Position numbers and translations under genes: made by a program. Under the pieces are notes generated by a model. The model saw nothing but the letters and a program-made list of their open reading frames with translations, did no database searches and was not told the DNA's origin. Shown here piece after piece: positions 9,661 through 20,977 of a stretch of 64,000 bases of DNA. Origin of the DNA: Atherix ibis. Taxonomy: Eukaryota; Arthropoda; Insecta; Diptera; Athericidae. How positions within the stretch are numbered: the first letter of the stretch is position 1; each line of letters starts with the position of its first letter. Where the stretch lies: positions 45,001-109,000 of the forward strand of contig CATQJD010000001.1 in assembly GCA_958298945.1 (NCBI GenBank), read 5' to 3'.

Positions 9661-11457
9661 CATAAGGGTTTTGTTTTCTGCTTTATTTACCAGCCAAGCA
9701 TACAAAATAAATTTAACTTATTTTAGATGCTCCTTAACATTAAGATACTGACATCTCAGTCAGTTCCAAAATATTTACAGTATAATTATTGTCTCTTAAA
9801 AATTCTGTAATGATGTTGATCGCATTTTTGTAGGTGTGCAATTATTATTGCTCCTGTATCAGAATTGTTTGGGTCTTCTAAAATAATATTAGCTTGCACG
9901 TTACAGTTTATCTGTAATTTTTCGATGTATATAGTGGCCTAATTTCATTCATCTAATTTTTTTTCTTTTAAATTGCCCTGTTCCATTCTCATTAGTTTTA
10001 CTCTGACCATATCTTTTAGTTTTTACGGCATGTATCTTTTTAACAATATCTTTGGTCGAAAATGTCCAACTTTAATTTTTAGAAAACGTGTCTTTTATCT
10101 TTTCGAAATTTTTGAGAATTATTCTTATTTCATCCCTTATTTGAATATTTTTGACACCATTAATTTTTCTGCTTGTATTTTACGATTTAATTTTTTTAAA
10201 TATATTTTTGCAACATAATAGAGCTCCCGATGACTAAAGTGCCGTTTTTAAGTTGAAGCCAGTTTCAGTTTCTATATTTTTAGTTTTTTTTACCTTAACT
10301 TACTATATGTGCAATTTCCTCTTTAGATGTGGTACGAATAGCCCCTACATTTTATTTATTTTTAAATTTAAGCTTTAATTAGAAGCTCGTACTTCCACAG
10401 CAAAAGTTTCGAAATATTCACAAATCAATTAGAATCGGTAATATTAATTAGAATAATTAATATTACCCTTCCCACGAAAATGAAATAAAATAAATCTGAG
10501 CTACAGGTCAAGCTAAAAAATAAGTCTTTTAAGGATTCCTTCGAAGAAGTAAGATCAAATTCCCTACAAATACAAACAGAAATACATATACGGTTAATTG
10601 GTTCATATAATCCATAATTAGACGTAAAAGAGTTGTAGCCTAAAAATTATTGTTTATATAATATGATAAAAATTGGCGATATTGACAACTCTATCATTCA
10701 GTTTTTTTAACAATTTTACAATAGAAAGCTTACCATTTGTTAAGATATCTTCAATTTTGCTCAAGAGTCGTATTAAAAATATTAAATCAATTATGAAAAT
10801 GGTCGATCTTTGAAAGCCATATTTCATATAATTCATGTAATTTTTGGTTGTAATGATCGTCCATCTGAGCCTGTAATCAAGAATTTGGTGAATAATTTAA
10901 TTACTCGTATGGCACAAAACAATAATATGTGCTCGTACAGGTCGTTCAACTGAAAATATTTTTTCGGTGAGTGAAAGTATTATATTATTTTATCGGTTTT
11001 ACGTTATTATAAGGAATTGACGCTGGCCATAATTCAACGCCGAAAATGTTCTGATGGCTTCAATTCTTGCGCCAATTGGACATTGTAAGACTTAACTTAC
11101 AAAGTAACGGTTCTTTAAAAAAAATTATCTCGGAAGAAGCTCATTTCCACTTAGATGAATATATTAAAAAGCAAATATGTTGTATTTGGACATCGAAAAA
11201 TCGAAGAGAAGATATCGAATAACCATTTAATTTATTTTGAGTTACTTTATGGTGCCGTTTATGGGCCGGGAGCATCATATAACTGAACTTTTTCGAAAAT
11301 GAAACTAGTTACTGTAAATGGAGTTCGCTACAGAGATATGGTAATCCATTTTTATAGCCCAAATTTAATTTGATGAAATTAATAAAAAGACTTGTGGTTT
11401 CAACATAATGTGTCACAAGAAATAATCGATTTATTGACCAATCAATTAAATGCACGC
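9661..11457 (+). other. AT-rich block of copy 2 with truncated mariner relic
   Basis: Bases 9661-10837 match the gene-free spacer of copy 1. Bases 10838-11457 are the same mariner transposase relic as 1815-2440, cut off at the duplication junction. The AT-rich block beyond this point, including the channel exon, is absent from copy 2. Confidence 0.8.
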
Positions 11458-11516
11458 TGCATAGCGGTACTCTGATTCTGAGAAATTTTAATGCGAACTT
11501 CTGGTGTAGTTCGAGG

Positions 11517-11524
11517 TCACATCT
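11517..11524 (+). repeat. 8-bp target-site duplication (left; right copy 12357-12364)
   Basis: TCACATCT flanks the inserted element on both sides. In macro-repeat copy 2 the same site occurs once, at 8128-8135, followed directly by GGTCGGACTT. It is therefore a pre-insertion allele. Confidence 0.9.
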
Positions 11525-11563
11525 TTTTTTTTTATTTTTTATTTGACAGGTTTCATTTCTACA

Positions 11564-12082
11564 TTATACATTATACACATAGTCATGAGACACAGTCGCT
11601 CCTATGGAGCATATAGCGGCACACAGAATACACGTCTCTAATTGGTGGTAGAAGGCTTCTTTATTGGCGTCATCCTCTACTTCAGTTGGGGCATAGCATT
11701 GCACGATGGTGATGTTTCGGAACTTCGAGTGGAACCTGGCTGTCAGAAGGCGGTCGGAGACCGGTTTGTAGCCCATGAGAGATCTCTTTGCGTTGGCTGA
11801 TAGGATTAATCCGACTCCACAGTGGTGTCCACTGTCGTTGCCGCTGTAGATGAAGTGTTCACCCGTCTGCGTTGCGAGGATTCCTTGATGTTTCCACCTT
11901 GTTTCGGAGATTCCCAGTATGTCGAGATTGTAGCGTCGCATTTCGGAAGTAGCTTGCGCCAGACGAGAAGTTTTGGGAGAGAGTCCCCGCACGTTCCAGG
12001 TACCCATTCGAGTTGTTCGGTGAAAGCCAAATGTCGTTTTGCCTGAGGTATTGTCCGGATGATTACTCTTGTGCTGTTTCAT
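11564..12082 (-). pseudogene. RTE-like endonuclease fragment
   Basis: The 172-residue frame starts MKQHKSNH and contains TWNVRGL, LDILGISETRWK (with the catalytic Glu), GHHCGVGLILS and NITIVQCYAPTE. These are the first motifs of the apurinic-type endonuclease of RTE-like LINEs, a family often labelled craniofacial development protein 2-like in insect genomes. After KEAFYHQLE, where the family continues to the GDFNA motif, the frame jumps into non-coding 3' sequence. The later catalytic residues (GDFN and SDH) and the reverse transcriptase are absent. The fragment has no internal stop, which suggests recent insertion. Confidence 0.85.
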
Positions 12083-12218
12083 GATAAGATGTTTTTTATG
12101 GCTTGCGGCTTATCAGGCCAGCGAAGCAACCCCCAGTGACGTTGGGGGACCCTACGGACTACATATGTAAGGCTTGTAGTCGGCCTCTCACCCCGGCACC
12201 AATGCCGAGATGGCGGCA

Positions 12219-12235
12219 GCGGGAATCGAACCCGC
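12219..12235 (-). promoter_or_regulatory. tRNA T-arm / pol III B-box-like element
   Basis: On the minus strand GCGGGTTCGATTCCCGC forms a 5-bp stem around a 7-nt TTCGATT loop, and GGTTCGATTCC fits the B-box consensus. It is followed by TGCCGCCA, like a tRNA acceptor end. It lies just downstream of the 5S-like head. No tRNA D-arm or anticodon arm is recognisable, so this is not a complete tRNA. Confidence 0.6.
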
Positions 12236-12242
12236 TACCTAC

Positions 12243-12356
12243 CTGCGACACGCGGTTTTCCAAGTGGTCACCCATCCGAGTACTAACCACGCCCAGTCCT
12301 GCTTAACTTCGGTGATCTGACGAGAACCGGTGGATCCAGGATGGCACGGTCGCAGA
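12243..12356 (-). rRNA. 5S rRNA-derived head of the retroelement (not a stand-alone gene)
   Basis: The 114-nt minus-strand sequence aligns end to end with insect 5S rRNA. It includes GGTTCTCGTCAGATCACCGA, GTTAAGCAGGACTGGGC (A-box region), GGTTAGTACTCGGATGGGTG (intermediate element) and GACCACTTGGAAAACCGC (C-box region). The terminal helix is intact, with CTGCGAC (12355-12349) pairing with GTCGCAG (12249-12243). No T-run terminator follows. The sequence lies inside the target-site duplications and begins exactly at the element's 5' end, so it works, if at all, as the element's internal RNA polymerase III promoter and not as a ribosomal gene. Confidence 0.85.
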
Positions 12357-12578
12357 TCACATCTGGTCGGACTTTATGTGTACACTTGCCACTGTGCAAG
12401 TGGTAACCAAGTGAGAGGTTGTTCGTAGAGACCACTTGTGACCGAAAATTGCCGCCGAGTAATTTTACTCGTCGACTACCAAATTTACTCATCGACGAAT
12501 TTTTTTTCTTACCATTTTTCGTGTTTTTTGCATCTTTCACGTTTTCCGTGGTTGTTTTTCGCGTTTTCTTTGTGGTAG

Positions 12579-13176
12579 ATGAAGAAAGCGGTTGTGAAGT
12601 TCAAGAGGCGACCATCAGAGAAGAAAAGGCGTCTGGTGCTGGACGTCTCCGAGGCGGAGTCTTTCCCGAACGATGAAGTGCCACTGGCGAAAATTAAAGC
12701 GCCACCGCTAAAAGAAGCTGCTGCCAAAGTGCTCGAGGAAGTGCTGTCGGCCGATAATGCACAGAGGCGGAGAAAGAAGGCAGCCACTGTAAGACGCGCT
12801 AAAGAGTGTGAGGTAGGGTGTTGCTGGTCTGGCGAAGGATCAGCCAGTTACAGCCATCGCCATCAGTGCGATGCTGCTGCTCGTGGGCGAGGCCGCTGAT
12901 GCCGCCACCGCGTTCGAAAAAGAGTATGCATACCTTAAGAGCACGCTGGAGAATATGGCAACGGTCACTCCGTCCCAATGTATTGCTCGCCCGATTCGCG
13001 GGGGGGTGGTGGTCTCCGCCACTGCGCCAGTTGCTGTACCAGCAAATCTCTGGATTGTGCCACGGCCTATTCCAAGGCCAAGGAAGCTGGTGCCTTTGCC
13101 GCCTCCACCGCCACAAACCTTCGCGCTGGTAGTGAAAGCTACTGCAGTGGATGTGCCAACGCAGGAAGTTAAATAG
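12579..13176 (+). pseudogene. R1-like ORF1 (gag-like) remnant, copy 3
   Basis: Homologue of the ORF1 remnant at 8351. Here the first frame (12579-12899) runs further because two bases lost in copy 2 are present, giving QRRRKKAATVRRAKE. A frameshift near 12815 is still required to reach the conserved second half. A TAG replaces a Lys codon at 13172-13174, directly after the TFALVVKA...QEVK block, so ORF1 ends earlier than in copy 2. The shared frameshift shows that the element was already dead when the unit was duplicated. Confidence 0.8.
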
Positions 13177-13234
13177 AGAGCTTTGGTGGCGGGGAAGTTG
13201 CTGGCAGTGCAAGGAAAGCACTTGGTTGGTGAGG

Positions 13235-13890
13235 TTTCAGTCGATGCGATTAGAGGAGAAGGTGGTTGAATTATTCAGATGTGTGAATGTTGTGAATGAC
13301 AGGTGTATGAGTAAAAGAGTAGAGGGGCGTAAGAAAGTGGCTCCATGTACGAACCGAGAGCTAGGTGTGGAAAGAAGAAAAGTTGGTCGGTTGCATAGGA
13401 TCTACCAGCGATTTATACGCCGTGGTGCAGATGCGCAAACTGAAGGTGTGACCTTCAGGGCAGCCAGAGCGGAGTATGTGGCGAATATTAGACTTGCCAA
13501 GGAAACGCACTGGCAGCGGTATGTGAGTGAATGTGGAAACTCGGATGTATGAGGTCCGGCGTATCGATTGTGTATGCGCAAAGGTGCTCGGAATGATATT
13601 TCGAATATGAGAGTGAATGATGGGTATACGAGCAATTGGGAGGATACTATGAATGCATTGATGAATGAATTCTTTCCTGGAATTGAACGGCAGGAAGAGG
13701 TGAATGTGGGCAGGAGGTACCCCTTGCCATTTGAATGGGCAGAGATTGATCGATCGTTGTGAAGCACGAAAGTGCGAAGTGCCCCAGGATTGGTTAGTGG
13801 ACCTCAACAGTGCATTCAACTGCCTGCGATGAGATCGTATTATTGAGTGACTTGAGGAGGTTTCGTGTGAAGAACACTCTAGTATGGTTC
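13235..13890 (+). pseudogene. R1-like ORF2 remnant, copy 3
   Basis: It has the same linker-to-palm fragment as copy 2, with the endonuclease deletion, both in-frame TGA codons (near 13550 and 13760) and the 343-bp deletion before FVDLNSAFNCLR-like sequence. A single change turns the TTCGTGG at the deletion join into TTAGTGG. Near 13870 the coding part gives way to the AT-rich block. Confidence 0.8.
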
Positions 13891-14979
13891 CATAACGGTT
13901 TTGTTTTCTGCTTTATTTACCAGCCAAGCATACAAAATAAATTTAACTTATTTTAGATGCTCCTTAACATTAAGATACTGACATCTCAGTCAGTTCCAAA
14001 ATATTTACAGTATAATTATTGTCTCTTAAAAATTCTGTAATGATGTTGATCGCATTTTTGTAGGTGTGCAATTATTATTGCTCCTGTATCAGAATTGTTT
14101 GGGTCTTCTAAAATAATATTAGCTTGCACGTTACAGTTTATCTGTAATTTTTCGATGTATATAGTGGCCTAATTTCATTCATCTAATTTTTTTTCTTTTA
14201 AATTGCCCTGTTCCATTCTCATTAGTTTTACTCTGACCATATCTTTTAGTTTTTACGGCATGTATCTTTTTAACAATATCTTTGGTCGAAAATGTCCAAC
14301 TTTAATTTTTAGAAAACGTGTCTTTTATCTTTTCGAAATTTTTGAGAATTATTCTTATTTCATCCCTTATTTGAATATTTTTGACACCATTAATTTTTCT
14401 GCTTGTATTTTACGATTTAATTTTTTTAAATATATTTTTGCAACATAATAGAGCTCCCGATGACTAAAGTGCCGTTTTTAAGTTGAAGCCAGTTTCAGTT
14501 TCTATATTTTTAGTTTTTTTTACCTTAACTTACTATATGTGCAATTTCCTCTTTAGATGTGGTACGAATAGCCCCTACATTTTATTTATTTTTAAATTTA
14601 AGCTTTAATTAGAAGCTCGTACTTCCACAGCAAAAGTTTCGAAATATTCACAAATCAATTAGAATCGGTAATATTAATTAGAATAATTAATATTACCCTT
14701 CCCACGAAAATGAAATAAAATAAATCTGAGCTACAGGTCAAGCTAAAAAATAAGTCTTTTAAGGATTCCTTCAAAGAAGTAAGATCAAATTCCCTACAAA
14801 TACAAACAGAAATACATATACGGTTAATTGGTTCATATAATCCATAATTAGACGTAAAAGAGTTGTAGCCTAAAAATTATTGTTTATATAATATGATAAA
14901 AATTGCTCAAGAGTCGTATTAAAAATATTAAATCAATTATGAAAATGGTCGATCTTTGAAAGCCATATTTCATATAATT

Positions 14980-15705
14980 CATGTAATTTTTGGTTGTAAT
15001 GATCGTCCATCTGAGCCTGTAATCAAGAATTTGGTGAATAATTTAATTACTCGTATGGCACAAAACAATAATATGTGCTCGTAAAGGTCGTTCAACTGAA
15101 AATATTTTTTCGGTGAGTGAAAGTATTATAGAGGATATTGTTTTATTGGTTTTACGTTATTATAAGGAATTGACGCTGGCCATAATTCAACGCCGAAAAT
15201 GTTCTGATGGCTTCAATTCTTGCGCCAATTGGACATTGTAAGACTTAACTTACAAAGTAACGGTTCTTTAAAAAAAAATTATCTCGGAAGAAGCTCATTT
15301 CCACTTAGATGAATAAATTAAAAAGCAAATATGTTGTATTTGGACATCGAAAAATCGAAGAGAAGATATCGAATAACCATTTAATTTATTTTGAGTTACT
15401 TTATGGTGCCGTTTATGGGCTGGGAGCATCATATAACTGAACTTTTTCGAAAATGAAACTAGTTACTGTAAATGGAGTTCGCTACAGAGATATGGTAATC
15501 CATTTTTATAGCCCAAATTTAATTTGATGAAATTAATAAAAAGACTTGAGGTTTCAACATAATGTGTCACAAGAAATAATCGATTTATTGACCAATCAAT
15601 TAAATGCACGTCTAATTTCGCAAAGAGGTAATATCTATAAGGTACCAAGATCATATGAGTTAAGCAATATGGGGCTTATTCTCGTGAAGTTTTATAAGAA
15701 ATAAA
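14980..15705 (+). pseudogene. Mariner-type transposase relic (copy 3)
   Basis: Counterpart of 1815-2520, with the same decayed motif order (SEEAHFHL, WAGSII-like, WFQHNVSQE-like). Unlike copy 2 it is complete to the right, ending near the SNMGLILVKF-like segment at 15662-15695. It is non-functional. Confidence 0.7.
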
Positions 15706-15969
15706 CTTCATAAGAATAATTAACATACAGTTTAAAAAAAAAATCAATATCAACATTGTCATTCCTGAAATAGAGCCACAATTATGTTAAAATATGATAG
15801 AAAATATTGTAAAAAGGATAAATTTTTAAACGTAGTCATGGTGGACATTTTCCCGATATTATTTTTTATTCACAAATGATAAAGTCTCTACAATATATTT
15901 CAATAAATAATAATGGAATTTTCATAAAAAATGTGTTTCATTTAAAAAATGTATTATATTAATAATATT

Positions 15970-16265
15970 TTCTTATTTAACATTTTACAATTTTTTTCGT
16001 TAAATTATTAATATTAACTATTTAAATAAATAAATTACGTAGCAAATATAAATATTTAATTAATAATAAATTAATAAACACGGCCGCGTTGGCAGGCCTA
16101 ATGAAAGTAATAGTTTTCTATTACGAATTTCTATTTTATTCTGATTTCTTCGAATATTTTCTTATTTAACATTTTACTATTTTTTTCGTTAAATTATTAA
16201 TATTAGCTATGTAAATAAATAAATCTAGTAGCAAATATAAATATTTAATTAATAATAATAAATAC
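15970..16265. repeat. Direct repeat pair (copy 3)
   Basis: Same two 110-bp direct repeats, period about 188, as at 2744-3043, again with the cggccgcg patch between them. Confidence 0.75.
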
Positions 16266-16549
16266 AAATAAATATGTATAAACTTCTTATTGATAGACCC
16301 TGCAGAAGAGAAATCCTTTTAAATTGTATTTGAGTGGTCAAATCGAAACCATATTTGCAAGATCCTGATAGTCAATCCTGATCAAAGAAGGTAAAATCAG
16401 TAATATTGCATATATTTTAAGTGTAGACAAATTAATCAAACTAATCTGATCTGTATACGATGGAAGTTTGAGGATCAACGAAAATCCTTTAATGAAAATC
16501 TCATAAAATTGCGCTGCACCAACTCAGTATGCTTAATATGTGTACCAAA

Positions 16550-17552
16550 ATAGACCGACCTACACAACCAGTAATATAGGTGTGACAATTTACTTAATAT
16601 AGGCGTAGCAATGACCTAACCATTCAGCAATATAGATATAGCAACAATCTTTTTAGATCGTTTTACATAATCCTAAAGTGAAATACTTTTGGCAACATAG
16701 TGGTTCACGTTATGAATAAATATAAGTTTCTTATACTTATATTTAATTTCAAGTTTAATTCCCAAGTGTAAGAGAAAGTATAAGTTTTGTAGTAATCTCG
16801 AAAAATTATACTTAAAAGTGTGATAATTGAGGCCTCTATGAAATGTTATAACTTCACATCTTTCTATATTCAACATCCGACCAACTATAAAAAAATGCTT
16901 GAATCCTTTTGTACGAGATCTAAATCATTTATATTCCGAATCCTAGAAAAAAATGTATATCATACGAATAGATCAGAATCTTACAATATTTAATTAGTTT
17001 GTTAATGTCATCAAAATACAATAATAAAAAGCAAGGAAAAAAGATAGATACCCTGAGAAATACCAGATAGAGCTTTAGTGTCTCTCGATGTAGACTCAGG
17101 AAAAGATATATTTTCATTTCTATCATTTAAATCGAAATCAAACTAATCATTAAGTATTGGGAGAAATCCAAAAATCTTAAACTTAGGTAAAATAACTGAG
17201 GAAGGTATTTTATCAAAAGCTTTACTAAAGTAAGTGTAGATGCAGTCAGCTTACAAACTATTGGAAAAGCTTACAAATATGTTAGAAGCGAATCTTAGAA
17301 GCTTAGTTTCTGAAAAGCATAAAACCATGATAACTAGGTGAAATTAAGCTTATATACTGCTTGATAGATCAACCATTCTATGATCACCTTAGAAATACTG
17401 GACAACTTTGTAATTGGCCTATAATGAGTTATCTCACTTTCTGAACATTTCTGACGAGTGGGTATTATGTGGGACCTTTTATATAAGTTAGACAATTTAC
17501 CCGGCTTGATTGATTTTGTAAAAATAATTTCTAAGAAAGACAGTAATACCAT
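16550..17552 (-). pseudogene. Non-LTR reverse transcriptase relic (copy 3)
   Basis: Counterpart of 3300-4310, showing the same ITHYRPITKLSSISKVI, FDDINKLIKYCKILIYSYD and LNIERCEVITFHR blocks in separate frames. The identical pattern of stops shows that decay preceded duplication of the unit. Confidence 0.7.
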
Positions 17553-17562
17553 AGAGTATGAT

Positions 17563-17672
17563 ATAATGAAAGCCGGTTATGAGGTACAAGTTCGTGAACT
17601 TGTAGTTATGAGGTATTTCATAGTTATGAGGTACAAGTTCATGGTTATGAGTTACAAGTTCGTGAACAAAAA
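17563..17672. repeat. Short tandem array (copy 3)
   Basis: Identical in layout to the 4316-4425 array of GTTATGAGGTACAAGTTC-like units. Confidence 0.75.
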
Positions 17673-18078
17673 TATTTATCAGCCAATACTTGGCCAATGA
17701 TATAATATCAGAAAAAATAGGGAAGATAGTCAGCTTTGAAAATAATACCAATCTTTAAGAAACCCGAGACATAAGAGGAAAATACCGAAAAATTATATAC
17801 CCTTCAGTTTTACTCCTCATTCTAGCGAATTTAATTACTTCATCTGGCTCTCAAATGAAGGTTACTACTAGTCTATGAGTTAAGCGAAATATTATTCGCA
17901 TTATTCTATACAGGAGGAAGTGAGGAAATTGACATATGTTACTTTATGCGAGTATATTAAATACGAGAATATTTAAAATTTACAACCAAAATTTGTAATA
18001 TCTGGTATTTAGCTATTGATGTTTAAATTAATTTATAATGCAAAATACTTTAATTTATTTTTATTTCCATAACTATAG

Positions 18079-18225
18079 GGGGACATATTTAGTGTTTGAA
18101 GGTGACGATGTTATCAATCCAACCGTAAAGGAACGTGAATGGAAAAATAGTCGATTCCACTTTGATGACGTTGGAAAAGCAATGTTAACATTATTTACTG
18201 TATCAACATTTGAACGATGGCCAGA
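18079..18225 (+). pseudogene. Captured exon: L-type calcium channel domain III pore loop (copy 3)
   Basis: This is a 147-nt exon with AG (18077-18078) before it and GT (18226-18227) after it. It encodes the same pore-loop peptide as the 4832 copy, with one amino-acid change (GDDVI instead of GDDVM) and the same Arg after the selectivity-filter Glu (TFERWP). The open frame and both splice sites survive, although nearby elements are full of stops. No other channel exon is seen in this unit. Confidence 0.85.
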
Positions 18226-18511
18226 GTAAAATAATTTTCTTTTTTATTTCCTTCTTTATATTATCAAAATTTTGCTAAACATGAAATATGCATATATATT
18301 ATAAAGAGAGAAGAGTTGTAGTACTCATTGCCAAAAATAGTAATGTAGATATAATCATTTTACATACGTACTTGTTTATAAAATTAAACTCTATGTGGTG
18401 TAAATATGGACGGTGCTTGGAATTGTAGTCTACATGGATAAATATGAAATAACTTCTGTATTCATATTAGTTACTTCGCTAAAAGGGCATAATTTACGCA
18501 CTGCATTTGAA

Positions 18512-18690
18512 ATTCACAATTCTTTGGTCCGAGTAAAAACACACTGAAGTCTTTTACTTCCATGGGATGTGTGCACTCATACCATCACCGAATCAAATGA
18601 TTGAATCCCAGAAATAACTCATTAATATTAACGATCGTGAAAACCTGTTGATATAGGTCAGTTGTTACTACATACCATCGGTACAAAAAT
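18512..18690 (+). repeat. Diverged interspersed repeat (copy 3)
   Basis: Same element as at 5265-5440. A single-base change (ACACTGAAG for ACACCGAAG) closes the small open frame present in copy 1. Confidence 0.5.
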
Positions 18691-19508
18691 AAAATAATTT
18701 CGTTTCAATTTGCAAAAAACAAATTTATTTTCAGGCATTAAAAAATGAAGGTATAGTTGTCTACTTGCCAATAATTTTTGTATGGGTTGATGCAATTATT
18801 AATTTGTTTTGTTGACAGTTTCTTACACATACACTTAATTTATTTCTATTAATGTGTATTTTGTGTTGCTTATTATTTATTTTAAGATCTAGTACAATTG
18901 ATGTATCGTATATCGCTTATTATTACATATTAATACAAATTATTTTATTTTATTAGCTTCTATGTATTATTTTATTGTTTCATTATGTTTTTTATTTATT
19001 TAGAATATTTTTACATCGTACAACTTCATTTAAATTATCATTTTACATTTAATTCCGTATTTTTTAATTGTAATTTTACATTTAATTCCCTACATAAGTC
19101 GTTCTTTTGCTATCACTTACGTGTATGCCCGTTGTTCTTTCACATATGTGTAGTCGTTGAAATTGGTAATGTATATTTTTACTTTTTATTCATTTTCTTT
19201 ATGTAATCGTGCTTTATTTATGCCCTAATGCCCTCCATGTTAATCTAGATCTCCATCTGATCTGCCGGATCCTCATTAAATTCTATTATGAAATATTTGC
19301 AACTTTAATTTCAATATTTGGCACATTTTTTGTATATTGAGAGTTTAACTTTTGTTTTTTAAATATTGGGCTCCTTAATCTTCGAATAAGATACGATTCA
19401 AATTTCTATACATTACCGTCCGCTTTTATTAAGAAGGTTAATTAATTTTCGTTGTGGATATTTTCTATTTTGTATAGATATAACATATAGTTATATGATT
19501 ATAGTTAC

Positions 19509-20263
19509 CTAATTTTTTATTACTATGGTTACTAAGAATATATTTTGTTTTCGATGTCTATTTTGTGAATTGCCAGCATTATAATAATTATTATTAGACC
19601 TAGTGTTATTATGTCTGTTATTTTTTTTCTCTTTTATTATAATTCTGCTTATTATTGCTATTACTTCTATTATTACAATATAATTGTTGTAATTACAGCT
19701 TCTATTATTGTTATTATAGCTATTATTTCTATTCATATTAGTATTGTTGTTATAGTTGTTATAATTAATTCGTCTTTCATAATTAATATTGTTTATTCTT
19801 TTGTTATTAGTATTGTTATATGAATTCATATTTGTTAATTTATTGGCCGTGATCTCCATTGCCATCTTGCAGCATTAAACCTAGCTTAAAATTTGTGATT
19901 TATTTTTTTAATAATTTATTTATTTTTAAAAGTTTTAACACCAAGTTGTCGTTTACTTTCTTTACATATTAAGATGCAGCTTCTCCGAAGTTTGCTATTC
20001 GAACTTTTTTGAATTCGGTATTTATATTTCCGATCTTGTAGACAGATTTGCTTTGCGAGAGTTAACTATTTTACTGTGTCTGTAATCGTTTTGCTTCTGT
20101 CTTTCTTCGATAGCTTACCACCGCTAGTTTCGGACGGTCTTTTATATTTATGGAATCGTGCTAAATATATTCAGATAGTTCTAAGAAGTGTTTGGTGTCA
20201 TTTACGTCTCCCAAAAATTTCAGTATAATCACGGTGGCAGCTGCTTTTGGGGTTGCCATTTTA
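19509..20263 (-). pseudogene. Asn-codon-rich stretch, possible gag remnant (copy 3)
   Basis: Counterpart of 6261-7016, with an open Asn-rich frame 19865-19509 and a broken upstream frame beginning near 20263. No diagnostic motif is present. Identification as gag is weak. Confidence 0.25.
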
Positions 20264-20391
20264 ATGTTTTATTATATGCCAGAATCAGAATATTTGTTGT
20301 GATTATAAAGACGTTTTAACTTATTTTTTTTAAACATTACAATTTTCTTTATGTCAGGATAGTTTTGGAAAGATTTTATAATTGTGCCATA

Positions 20392-20977
20392 TAGGGTGGT
20401 CCATCTAGCGGTTCCATTTTGAACTACTATTTATTTGAAGTACTATAGTGTTAAATGTGAACACGAATTGACAGATTGTTAGTTGAAAGTCAGAAATTTA
20501 CGAAATGGTAATTCGGTTGAAGAAAAATGGGAAATATTGCCAACTTACTTCCAAAGTGGTGAGACTTCAAGGCAAACTGTGACATTTTTTTAAAAAAAAT
20601 GAGTAAAGATCGAATGACATCACGTGAATTTATGGGCGAATTCGTGAAACTGGAAAGCAACTCGTTCCCGCTCTAAGACAGTGCGTACAACCGAGAATAT
20701 TGCTGCTGTTGCTGAAAATGTCAGTGATCATCCATCAACATCAACTCGTCACCGTTCTCAGGAATTGCACATTTCTCGCACTTCTCTGTTGAGAATTTGG
20801 CACAAAGACCTCGGTATGAAAGCTTACAAAGTTCAATTAGTCCAACAGCTAAAGCCGCATGACCATCCGAGGCGTTTTCGGTTTGCCCAATGGGCTCAAG
20901 ATCAATTGGCCGAAGATGAGCATTTTTACCGAAAAATCATCTTTTCGGATGAGGCCCATTTCCACCTCGGTGGGTAG
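20392..20977 (+). pseudogene. Mariner element relic: left terminal repeat and N-terminal transposase
   Basis: The element starts at TATAGGGTGGTCCATCTAGC, the terminal repeat also seen at 7143, 23886 and 27340. The transposase start is decayed (20485-20680), then a frame at 20681-20977 reads RTSLLRIWHKDLGMKAYKVQ, LKPHDHPRRFRFAQWAQ and IIFSDEAHFHLGG. These are the linker helices and the first catalytic Asp (FSDEAHF) of this mariner family. It breaks off at HLGG, where the family continues with YVNKQ. From 20979 a 43-bp segment shared with 24372-24416 leads into a different mariner. Confidence 0.85.

Larger units (their letters stand above)
8069..11457 (+). repeat. Composite macro-repeat, copy 2 (truncated)
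   Basis: A 3389-bp block runs from the R1-like 5' region (CTGCATAGCGGTACTCTG at 8069) through ORF1/ORF2 fragments into the AT-rich block. It stops abruptly inside the mariner relic at 11457. The next base (11458) restarts at the same CTGCATAGCGG sequence, which is a clean tandem-duplication junction. Confidence 0.9.
11525..12356 (-). mobile_element. Short RTE-like retroelement with a 5S rRNA head
   Basis: This 832-bp insertion is read on the minus strand. In order it has a full-length 5S rRNA-like head (12356-12243), a tRNA T-arm-like element (12235-12219), a leader, an open frame with the first half of an APE-type endonuclease (12082 down to about 11650), a short 3' region and an A-rich end (T-rich on the plus strand, 11524-11545). 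It inserted into copy 3 with an 8-bp duplication. Most of a normal RTE-like element (rest of the endonuclease and the whole reverse transcriptase) is missing, so it is a non-autonomous derivative. An alternative is a SINE that took over a LINE body. Confidence 0.85.
11458..20480 (+). repeat. Composite macro-repeat, copy 3 (longest)
   Basis: It contains the R1-like 5' region (interrupted by the 11525-12356 insertion), ORF1 and ORF2 fragments, and the complete AT-rich block matching copy 1. Differences from copy 1 include loss of about 90 bp near 14905, an extra 55 bp near 15810-15865 and about 30 extra bases near 16578-16610. Otherwise it is nearly identical to copy 1. Confidence 0.9.

Noticed and set aside
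12211..12240. tRNA gene
   Set aside because: Only a T-arm and an acceptor-like end are visible. There is no D-arm, anticodon arm or 5' acceptor strand at the right distance.
12243..12356. Functional 5S rRNA gene
   Set aside because: It lies inside the target-site duplications of a retroelement, is alone, lacks a T-run terminator and differs from insect 5S at many positions.
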